From assembly GCF_001713355.1 (NCBI RefSeq), contig NZ_CP016448.1, positions 2,108,001 to 2,172,000 of the forward strand: 64,000 nt of DNA, given 5' to 3'. The notes below the pieces were generated by a model that saw only the letters and a program-made list of their open reading frames with translations, searched no databases and had not been told where the DNA came from. Shown piece after piece: positions 57,869-64,000 of the stretch; the first letter of the stretch is position 1, and each line of letters opens with the position of its first letter. Source of the DNA: Methyloversatilis sp. RAC08. Its GTDB lineage: Bacteria > Pseudomonadota > Gammaproteobacteria > Burkholderiales > Rhodocyclaceae. The translations under genes and the position numbers were made by a program.

Positions 57869-58973
57869 TCAAGACGCAACTTTCCCGTGCGGTGCGCACA
57901 GCGTTCGTTGCGACAGCACCAGACTGGCCATCGCCATCGCCATCGCCATCGCCATCGCGATCGCAGTCAGCAACTGCAATTGCGCCGTGTTCTTTGCCGA
58001 AACCTTTTAGCGGCACTTGCGGTGGCGGAACAGATTCTTCACCACGTGAAACACGTGTTCGACCTTCGCGCGGATGCTCGCCTTGGTGTGCTCCACTTGC
58101 TCGAGCGGCTTGCGCACCGGGTCAGCCTCATTGCGCTTCTTGTAGGTCGAGCGCCTGCGCGCGATCACGAATTCGGCGGTGCTGTCTCTGTCTCTTTGAG
58201 CGCTTCGCGTTTCTTCGCGCGCTGGTAACCCGCGTCGGCATGCACATGCTTATCTTCTCCGTGTAGCAGTTTTTGCGTCTGGCTCACGTCCGATTCGTTC
58301 GCGGCTGTGGTGACCATTGAATGAGCGAAGCCTGTCTGCGCATCGACGTCGATACGCGCCACCTGTGCGGCTTCGCTACGCTCGTGACCGCATCCCGCTG
58401 CGCGGGACCGCCCTGCGGGCGTCCTTCGCCTTCGGCTTGTCATGCCGAAGTACCACTGGTTGCCCTTCTTCGTCTGATACATGTCCGCGTTGAACTCGTG
58501 TTCGGTGTTCTTCGTCGACGGCGAAGCAACGATCAAGGTGGCATCCACAATCGTGCCCTCGCGCAGGATCAGACCCTGCTGACCCAGGTGCTCGCGGATC
58601 AACGCAAAGATGCTCGCGGGCAGGCCAACGCTTTCGAGCAACCGGCGAAACTTCAGCAACGTGGTCTCGTCCGGTGGCTGTCTTTCGATCAGATCGATGC
58701 CCACGACACGGCGTACCGCGATGCTGTCGACAATCGCGTCCCCAGCGCCTTCAACCGACAGGCCTAGACAGTTCTGGCATAAGAACACCCGCAGCATCGT
58801 TTCCAGCCCGACCGGTAGGCGACCCCGATCGCCGCGGTAGTAGTGCTGTTCGATCAACCCGACAAGAGCGGACCACGGCACGGTCGATCCAGGTCAATCA
58901 GACATTTCTCCCGACGCGTCGGCATCTGAAGAGCCGAGTACTCCATGTCGGCGAAGCTGGTTTGCTTTTTCAT
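57869..58973 (-). pseudogene. decayed IS5-type transposase with inserted palindromic DNA
   Basis: Start KKQTSFADMEYSAL at 58973; a frame break near 58880 precedes PWSALVGLIEQHYYRGDRG and the long middle part to 58165. Another break near 58170 leads to STYKKRNEADPVRKPLEQVEH and KVEHVFHVVKNLFRHRKCR followed by a stop, then AKNTAQLQLL to 57869. All parts are IS5 transposase pieces in the right order. Between YFGM and IDVDAQTGF about 78 nt (58362-58440) are inserted in frame; these contain the hairpins CCCGCTGCGCGGG and CGCCCTGCGGGCG. The 3' part carries a GCCATC microsatellite. No inverted repeats of the element could be found. Not functional. Confidence 0.85.
57927..57962. repeat. GCCATC hexanucleotide microsatellite
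   Basis: Five perfect GCCATC units plus one GCGATC unit. Read on the minus strand it encodes Ala-Met repeats in the decayed transposase tail. Copy number may vary by slippage; no gene on the plus strand is supported. Confidence 0.85.
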
Positions 58974-59023
58974 CGAGGTAGTTGCAAGACTCGGGATCAC
59001 ATGGGCACTCAAAAGAGGCGAAA

Positions 59024-59563
59024 TTAAATCCGGGTTTCTCTAAGTAGTTTCTTGCGCCAGACCGTTTCAGACGAGCTTACTGGCTCTCCTGGATAATCCG
59101 CGCGAACTGTCTCTTCAAACTGGAGACGTACGAGCAGCCGTTTGGATCGTGAGTTTTCTGCGCTGGTTACTGCATACACGGTACATACCGAATATTCTGT
59201 TCGGAGCAGATCAAACATTTCAAGGCACGCCAGATACGCCACGTTGTGGCCCCAGAATTCGCTGTTGAACATGTAAGCAATATCTGCCCAAAGATCTCGG
59301 GTGACAGTGGCTTGAACATAGCCAACTAGCTGTCCGCAGCGATGGCGTACCACCCAGTTTAGCCACAGCTCGGTCCCGTCGGGTGATTTGCCTATCTCAA
59401 GAAACTGAAGTCGCTTAACAAACCACTCGAGTGATTCGGGAGGCGTATCGACGACGTACCTGTACATCGCTGCGTCCTGCAAGACGGCGAATAGTTCCGC
59501 AGCATGGTGTACGCCCTGCCGCTCAAGGTACGTGAGCGGCTCGTCAGAGGGGGTTACTTGCAT
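59024..59563 (-). CDS. GNAT-family N-acetyltransferase
   Basis: 179 aa from ATG 59563 (TAGGA in front); an earlier start at 59629 would add 22 residues of no clear character. The order fits a RimJ/RimL-type GNAT: strand LWLNWVVRH (about 88), then QLVGYVQATVT, WADIAYMFNSEFWGHNVAYLACL (in part; acetyl-CoA-binding helix with the G-x-G/A pattern changed), VYAVTSAENSRSKRLLVRLQFE (conserved Asn-x-x-S and helix). The substrate is unknown. It is divergent from the small-protein cassette at 59765 and may be its neighbour by function, e.g. self-resistance or tailoring, but that is a guess. Confidence 0.75.
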   Translation of the reverse strand: MQVTPSDEPLTYLERQGVHHAAELFAVLQDAAMYRYVVDTPPESLEWFVKRLQFLEIGKSPDGTELWLNWVVRHRCGQLVGYVQATVTRDLWADIAYMFNSEFWGHNVAYLACLEMFDLLRTEYSVCTVYAVTSAENSRSKRLLVRLQFEETVRADYPGEPVSSSETVWRKKLLRETRI

Positions 59564-59713
59564 CAATCCTAGACCTTTACACGCATCGTAACGGAGCAGC
59601 GTCGCGGTCTGAAGTACGCCACTGCGCACCGTAAAAATTCAGGTGGCAAAGCGCATCCGCATACGCTAACATTCTTTTGAAGTACTATATACGCATAGCT
59701 TTTGATTTGTCGC

Positions 59714-59735
59714 CTTATCATTCTTGAGTGATAAG
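59714..59735. promoter_or_regulatory. inverted repeat before the small-protein gene
   Basis: CTTATCA-TTCTTGAG-TGATAAG, 7-bp arms with 8-nt centre, 30 nt before the TTG start and behind an AT-rich stretch that could hold a promoter (TTGAAG, TATACG near 59677). Possible operator or mRNA stem. Confidence 0.4.
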
Positions 59736-59764
59736 TTGTATCTTCATTTTATGGAGGACTAACC

Positions 59765-60040
59765 TTGGCAACCGCACCCAAAGACCTCTCTGCTCTCGAG
59801 GCAGCGACGCCCACGCTGATCAAAAAGCTTGCGAAGATGACGAAGACGCTCACTCCTGAGGAGATGCAGGTGCTAAGCGAGATCGTAGAATCGGCAGCGA
59901 TTTACACTAAGCTCGTACAAGCCCATGAGGAGGGCGACGGGGACATTGTGTTCATGAAGCCGAAGTCCGTTCACTCAACGATCAAAATGAAAAAGGCGTA
60001 CGCTAATCTTTCCAAGAAGCTTGGACTTGAAAAGAAGTAG
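59765..60040 (+). CDS. small Lys-rich helical protein heading the oxygenase/carbamoyltransferase cassette
   Basis: 91 aa from TTG 59765 with a strong GGAGG 8-12 nt before it. No known family. The N-terminal half (LSALEAATPTLIKKLAKM, TLTPEEMQVLSEIV) is amphipathic helix; the C-terminal third is Lys-rich (MKPKSVHSTIKMKKAYANL). No Cys, no signal peptide. The position in front of an oxygenase and a carbamoyltransferase fits a substrate or carrier protein for modification, including a peptide-precursor role, but a plain regulatory function is as possible. The following gene starts 79 nt on, so the three are probably one transcript. Confidence 0.65.
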   Translation: MATAPKDLSALEAATPTLIKKLAKMTKTLTPEEMQVLSEIVESAAIYTKLVQAHEEGDGDIVFMKPKSVHSTIKMKKAYANLSKKLGLEKK

Positions 60041-60119
60041 CCTGCGGTCGGCTACTCAAAATGAACATAGCAGCCTGGACTTCGGCTGTTGAAGGCTGCG
60101 TCTTCAATACGAGGGCTAC

Positions 60120-60815
60120 ATGAGTGTCGAATCGACTTTGGCGAGTCATTTCACTAAGTTGAGAGCAGACCTTTCGCCCGAAGAATTTGAGAATTACAAG
60201 CTGCTTCTTTGTATGGCCGCTGGAGGTCTTGCGCCGAGAGGTGCGCGTCCGCGCAGCGAGACATGTACCGCGGCATTCAAGACTGTTCTTCGGTGCCTAA
60301 ACGAAATGCGCCTTAACGGGTCCGCATGGCGCGGGAGACCGCAGGCGATCACGGACCACACGCTCGCGGCGTTACAGGGGGAGAGTCGGACGACTCGAGA
60401 AGTTGCGAAGCCTACTGATCGCTACCTTTTGGGCCGCGGTGGCAGAATTGCTGACAGGTTTGCTATGGACAGCGAACTTAAGCGATTCGTACAAAGTCTC
60501 TTTCCCGGCGTTATGCCAACCGGTGTAGCGAGTTATATTTACTATGATGGGGAAGGGCATGGACTCGATCCGCACATCGACACGGAAGTCTATGAGATAA
60601 ACGTTATCGTGATGCTTGAGCACGTGCTTCCTGTAAGCGGCGAACCCTCCCATCTTCTCATATATGAAAACGATGTTGTGCCCAATCGCGTGCTGCTTGT
60701 GCCCGGCGAAGTTCTCATACTCAACGCTGGCAGCGTGGTGCATGCTCGAGAAGATATGGCACGTGGAGAGAAGGTCAGTATTCTGACGGTAGGCTTCTCA
60801 TATGAGTTGCCGTGA
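60120..60815 (+). CDS. 2-oxoglutarate/Fe(II)-dependent oxygenase
   Basis: 231 aa. The double-stranded beta-helix core shows the iron triad: His and Asp in DPHIDTE (about 152-157) and the distal His in SVVHARED (about 206). Strands YIYYDGEGHGLD before and INVIVMLEHVLP after the first motif fit the fold. The 2OG-binding position around EKVSILTVGF has Lys-Val-Ser rather than an obvious Arg. Such enzymes hydroxylate or otherwise oxidise amino acids, peptides or small molecules. It overlaps the carbamoyltransferase by 4 nt (GTGA), so both probably act on one product. GC and codon use are lower than in the core genome. Confidence 0.78.
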   Translation: MSVESTLASHFTKLRADLSPEEFENYKLLLCMAAGGLAPRGARPRSETCTAAFKTVLRCLNEMRLNGSAWRGRPQAITDHTLAALQGESRTTREVAKPTDRYLLGRGGRIADRFAMDSELKRFVQSLFPGVMPTGVASYIYYDGEGHGLDPHIDTEVYEINVIVMLEHVLPVSGEPSHLLIYENDVVPNRVLLVPGEVLILNAGSVVHAREDMARGEKVSILTVGFSYELP

Positions 60816-62782
60816 GCAATTCGAAGGCTATATCGCTTGGGATTCACGTCGGTCACGACGCTGCCTGTGCAGTGGCTATCGACGGCCATTTAGTGGCTGC
60901 GATCCAGCAGGAACGCGTCACTAGACGGAAGCATGATGGACAAGAGTGCCTGTCAAATCGGCTGCCTATTCATGAGGTTCTACAGGCGGCAGGTGTATCT
61001 ATCGACGACGTTCAGCGTATTGTCAGTAGCCACCAATCTGCGGCGCCAGGCGGCATCGGGTTTGGTAAAGAACTTGTTTCTCCCGACTTCTCGAGATTCA
61101 CTCCAACGGATTCACGGCACTTTGCAATTTCGCATCATCTGGCGCACGCCTATTGTGTCGCGCCATATTTGAATGGTGATGATTGTGCGATCCTTGTTAC
61201 TGATCTTGCTGGCTCGACTACGCACGACGGTAAAGACTACGAGATGTCATTTAGCGAACTGGTTGCAACTTTAAGAGTTTTGCGCGAGGCAAGTCCTGTT
61301 AGAACAGAATGTTTGTCCATTTACAAATGGGAAGGAGGCCGCCCGTTTCTTGTTGATCGAGAATTCGCCATTCCACACAGCGAGCCCGACTGCTTCGTTT
61401 TTAGTCCTGCCAGCCTTTATGACAATGCCTCGCAATCGGTGTTTGCCAAGCCGAATTGCTACGGGCAATTGATGGCGCTCGCGTCGTATGGCGCGGTCAC
61501 CAAAAACGCAGTTAGCCTTTCTATCGACGAAATTTGCCAAGTGCATGAGCACTCTGTTGCTTGGCTCAATGGATGGCAAAGCAAGGCGTTCCTGTCGCCA
61601 TTGAACTTTGAGGGTGCAGCCGCATTTGCTTCGGTGGTGCAACGGTGTACAGAGGAGTCCATCCTTGCCTATGCACGCCGAGCCTACCGTTTAACTGGTG
61701 CCAAGCGCTTGGCCGTATCGGGAGGGCTATTTCTCAACATTAATACTAACAGCAGACTCGCGTATTCAGGCTTGTTCGAACACATCTCCGTTCCAAGCGC
61801 GCCCGGAGACGCCGGTATTGCTGTCGGCTGTGCAATGTATGGTCAAGCGTCCCTGGGGGTCGACTTGAGAGGTGCGCGAAGTAGCTCCGACAGGCTTGGG
61901 CCCGTATACGCTGCGTCGTCGATACGTAAATCGGCTGAATCGTTTGCGCCACTAGTTATGATCGAAACACTATCGGTTCCACGAGTAGCAAGTGATCTAC
62001 GCTCGGGTCACATTGTTGCCCGTTGTTCGGGTCGGTCCGAGTTCGGACCCCGTGCATTGGGAGGAAGAAGTCTGCTAGCTTCACCATTGGATGCAGAAAC
62101 CAAGAACCGGCTCAATCAACTTAAGGGGCGACAGCATTGGCGCCCGGTTGCCCCAGTCGTTCTTGAAGAGCGCTTTGCTGATTACTTTGAAGGGCCTCCA
62201 GCAAGCCCGTTCATGAGCTTCGTGCATAAGGTTAAGCCGGAGCAGCGGTCAGTACTATTGGCGTTGGAGCATCCGGATCACTCGACTCGAGCGCAAACGT
62301 TGGATACGCATTCAGACGCAGCACTTCGAGAACTACTGCTGGCGTTTGAGCAACTCACGGGTCACGCCATGCTTGTCAATACCTCCCTAAATGGACCCGA
62401 TGAACCGATTGTTGAAACCCCGGAGGAAGCTTTAAGATTCTTCATAAAAAATGCGGCCATCGACGCACTTATAATTGAAAATCTGTACTTGCGAAGAGCG
62501 CGTAGGTGGGATGAGGAAAAGTGGAAATGCACCGAGATTAGACTTGCTTCCGACTGTATCACGGGCGGATTCGTTGGGCACAACGGGCGCGAGTCTCGTA
62601 TCTACCGTGCGTCGAAGTCGATTGAGGTAAGTGAGGAGTGTTGTGCACTTTTGACTTCTCATGCGCTGGATTTTTTGCCCACGCTGGAATTTTTACAGCT
62701 TGCGCAGAGTATTTCTGCGTCTGTACCTGACGAACTGCACAAACTCGTCGCCGACGGCTGGTTGGAATGGCGTCGCGCATGA
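60812..62782 (+). CDS. NodU/CmcH-family carbamoyltransferase with C-terminal extension
   Basis: 656 aa from GTG 60812. The N-terminal Kae1-like domain has LGIHVGHDAACAVAIDG (9-25), metal-binding HHLAHAY (107-113) and VTDLAGSTT (about 129). The middle has VSGGLFLNINTNS (about 304) and PGDAGIAVGCAMYG. The C-terminal YrdC-like domain has GRSEFGPRALGGRSLLASP (about 407-425) and GRQHWRPVAPVVLEE. It would transfer carbamoyl from carbamoyl phosphate, via carbamoyl-AMP, to a hydroxyl group, possibly one placed by the 2OG oxygenase. About 80 residues after ~575 (from CTEIRLASDC) are extra; they include a possible winged-helix segment (SVPDELHKLVADGWLEW). Confidence 0.85.
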   Translation: MSNSKAISLGIHVGHDAACAVAIDGHLVAAIQQERVTRRKHDGQECLSNRLPIHEVLQAAGVSIDDVQRIVSSHQSAAPGGIGFGKELVSPDFSRFTPTDSRHFAISHHLAHAYCVAPYLNGDDCAILVTDLAGSTTHDGKDYEMSFSELVATLRVLREASPVRTECLSIYKWEGGRPFLVDREFAIPHSEPDCFVFSPASLYDNASQSVFAKPNCYGQLMALASYGAVTKNAVSLSIDEICQVHEHSVAWLNGWQSKAFLSPLNFEGAAAFASVVQRCTEESILAYARRAYRLTGAKRLAVSGGLFLNINTNSRLAYSGLFEHISVPSAPGDAGIAVGCAMYGQASLGVDLRGARSSSDRLGPVYAASSIRKSAESFAPLVMIETLSVPRVASDLRSGHIVARCSGRSEFGPRALGGRSLLASPLDAETKNRLNQLKGRQHWRPVAPVVLEERFADYFEGPPASPFMSFVHKVKPEQRSVLLALEHPDHSTRAQTLDTHSDAALRELLLAFEQLTGHAMLVNTSLNGPDEPIVETPEEALRFFIKNAAIDALIIENLYLRRARRWDEEKWKCTEIRLASDCITGGFVGHNGRESRIYRASKSIEVSEECCALLTSHALDFLPTLEFLQLAQSISASVPDELHKLVADGWLEWRRA

Positions 62783-63055
62783 CGCCCCACGCCGGCCCAG
62801 CCGACGAATTACGCGTTCGCCCCCACAGCGAGATACCTCCACGCTCTCGCGGTTCATCTGCTTCCTGGTCTTGTCTGCGCAATGGGCCTTAAGATTGGCA
62901 TTCCAGACCCATTCGATCCTGGGCTGCTGGGCTTTGTCCCGTTTCGCTCTCGCGCTCAGCATGACTGCGTTCTGCGTCGCACCACGTAACGACGATAAGC
63001 CGACGGGGCAATGTGCAGAGCCGTGCAGGTCGGCTCCAGTGAAGCGCCCCGGGTT
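62783..63055. other. gene-free stretch between the cassette and the IS3
   Basis: 273 nt. A minus-strand open frame crosses it and the end of the carbamoyltransferase gene but has no ribosome-binding site. It may be a remnant of an older insertion. Nothing more is seen. Confidence 0.5.
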
Positions 63056-63097
63056 TGAACTGACCCCCAGAAGTTGGACAAACTTCGAGGGGGTTTC

Positions 63098-63616
63098 ATG
63101 AAAAGGTATCAAACAGAGTTCAAGCTCAAGGTGGTCAAGAGCTTTTTGGCTGGAGACGGCGGAGCGAAACTGCTGGCGCGGCAGTGGTCAGTGTCTGAGG
63201 AGAAGATCCGCACGTGGGTGAGCCACTACCGCCTGCACGGCATTGACGGTTTGCGACCCAAGCGCAGCACGTACAGTGCGCAGTTCAAGCTAAAGGTACT
63301 GTCCCACCAGGACCGCGAACAGCTATCGAGCCGCCAGGTTGCCGCGATCTATGACATCCGTAATCCCAACCAAGTCGTGGTCTGGCGACGCAAGCTCGAT
63401 GAAGGCGGCGTTGAAGCCCTCTGGAATAGAGAGCAAGGGCACCCCAGTATGAAGAAAGACCAACACTGCCCAGCGCCACCAAGCATATCCACCACCGATT
63501 CGGTGCAGGCGCTGCGCGAAGAGAACGAGCAACTACGCGCTGAGATGGCCTACCTAAAAAAATTGCAAGCCTTGATCCGGTCGAAAGGATCAGTTGCGCC
63601 GACAAAGCGCGTCTGA
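63098..63616 (+). CDS. IS3-family OrfA (double helix-turn-helix)
   Basis: 172 aa. Two helix-turn-helix units: KRYQTEFKLKVVKSFL with LLARQWSVSEEKIRTWV, and YSAQFKLKVLSHQ with SSRQVAAIYDIRNPNQVVVWRR; then a leucine-zipper-like helix (LREENEQLRAEMAYLKKLQALI). It binds the IS ends and, with OrfB, forms the transposase. A run of seven A at 63556-63562 in the frame A-AAA-AAA is a -1 frameshift site for OrfAB fusion, as usual for IS3. Confidence 0.92.
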   Translation: MKRYQTEFKLKVVKSFLAGDGGAKLLARQWSVSEEKIRTWVSHYRLHGIDGLRPKRSTYSAQFKLKVLSHQDREQLSSRQVAAIYDIRNPNQVVVWRRKLDEGGVEALWNREQGHPSMKKDQHCPAPPSISTTDSVQALREENEQLRAEMAYLKKLQALIRSKGSVAPTKRV

Positions 63617-64000
63617 TTGCCGGGTTGAGGCGTCACCATAAATTGGCGGACCTGCTGCAGATAGCAGGCCTGGCGCGCAGTACGTTCAATTACCACTGCG
63701 CAGCCCAGCGCGGGAACCAGCAGAGCGCCATGGAGCCCAGGATCCGCGCTGTCTATGACGAGCACAAGGGCCGCTACGGATACAGGCGAAGAAGCGCTCC
63801 CGAAACGTCCCAGGCATTAGCGATGCGCACGTACCGAACGTTCTGAAGCGCGACTTTTTTGCGGCATCGCCAAACCAGAAATGGGTGACGGATGTAACCG
63901 AGTTCAATGTGAAGGGCCACAAACTCTATCTATCAGCCTGTATGGACCTCTACAACGGCGAGATCATCGCGCACCAAATGGCAAGGCGTCCCGTCTTCGA
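63563..64000 (+). pseudogene. IS3-family OrfB, internally deleted and frameshifted, 3' end outside
   Basis: After the -1 shift the frame reads DKARLIAGLRRHHKLADLL, IAGLARSTFNYHC and YDEHKGRYGYRR, then breaks at about 63788; the piece NVLKRDFFAASPNQKWVTDV resumes in another frame at about 63838 with the first catalytic Asp of the rve domain (WVTDVTEF) and continues to the window end. About 60 codons of the usual middle part are missing. The element can no longer move by itself. Confidence 0.85.

Larger units (their letters stand above)
63056..64000 (+). mobile_element. IS3-family (IS150-type) element, partial at window end and decayed
   Basis: The left end TGAACTGACCCCCAGAAGTT (63056-63075) is the typical IS150-group terminus. 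orfA is intact, orfB is broken. The right end is outside the window. Confidence 0.85.

Noticed and set aside
57684-58010. 108-aa plus-strand protein with Ile-Ala repeats
   Set aside because: The repeat is a GCCATC microsatellite in the tail of a minus-strand transposase remnant; no ribosome-binding site.
62693-63112. 139-aa minus-strand protein before the IS3
   Set aside because: Runs across the end of the carbamoyltransferase gene and the IS3 border; no start signal or domain.

Overview
The window looks like a chromosome segment of a GC-rich Gram-negative bacterium, most likely a betaproteobacterium of the Rhodocyclales type (inference). The grounds are the cluster EIIA-Man/HPr/EI next to ruvC-ruvA, an acetate-type Na+ symporter with DUF4212 partner beside a symporter-like histidine kinase and a sensor-exonuclease fusion, and REP-like palindromes of the GTGGGAGCGGCGGCC type. 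No rRNA gene or intact tRNA gene is present.

Region 1 (1-16837, all +) is a tightly overlapping surface-polysaccharide operon. It has a 5'-truncated glycosyltransferase-like gene, a deacetylase-like protein, an O-antigen ligase-like membrane protein with a discoidin-like tail, a methyltransferase and an unknown propeller-like protein. A complete six-step legionaminic-type nonulosonic acid pathway follows: 4,6-dehydratase, aminotransferase with a fused CBS pair, acetyltransferase, hydrolysing 2-epimerase, NeuB-like synthase and CMP-transferase, plus an oxidoreductase and an SDR. It ends with apaH.

Region 2 (16838-43640) is core genome: an incomplete regulatory PTS (EIIA, HPr, EI), ruvC, ruvA, a cytochrome c, metH, a lipoprotein, an RNase D-like exonuclease, an isochorismatase-like hydrolase, a pirin with divergent LysR, and an acetate-type transport and signalling block on both strands (DUF294/CBS protein, sensor-DnaQ fusion, response regulator, symporter-kinase, two small membrane proteins, symporter, DUF4212). 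A K+/H+ antiporter and a MazE/PemK toxin-antitoxin pair follow. Three REP clusters and two inverted-repeat elements that share AGGGTCTG ends lie between these genes.

Region 3 (43654-64000) is a genomic island. It starts at a 50-nt 3' fragment of a tRNA-Lys(CTT) gene, followed directly by a tyrosine integrase. It carries a second unusual recombinase, an intact IS5-type IS with a CTAA target duplication, and a probable six-gene chaperone-like operon (GrpE-like, Hsp70, AAA+ ATPase, a 50-aa Cys-rich protein, a J-like/PH-like protein and a membrane protein). After that come a decayed IS5 transposase, a GNAT, and a lower-GC cassette of a small protein, a 2OG-Fe(II) oxygenase and a carbamoyltransferase. 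A decayed IS3 element runs off the end. The Hsp70/AAA operon and the carbamoyltransferase cassette are the best candidates for undescribed systems. The island's right end, where the intact tRNA-Lys should be, is outside the window.
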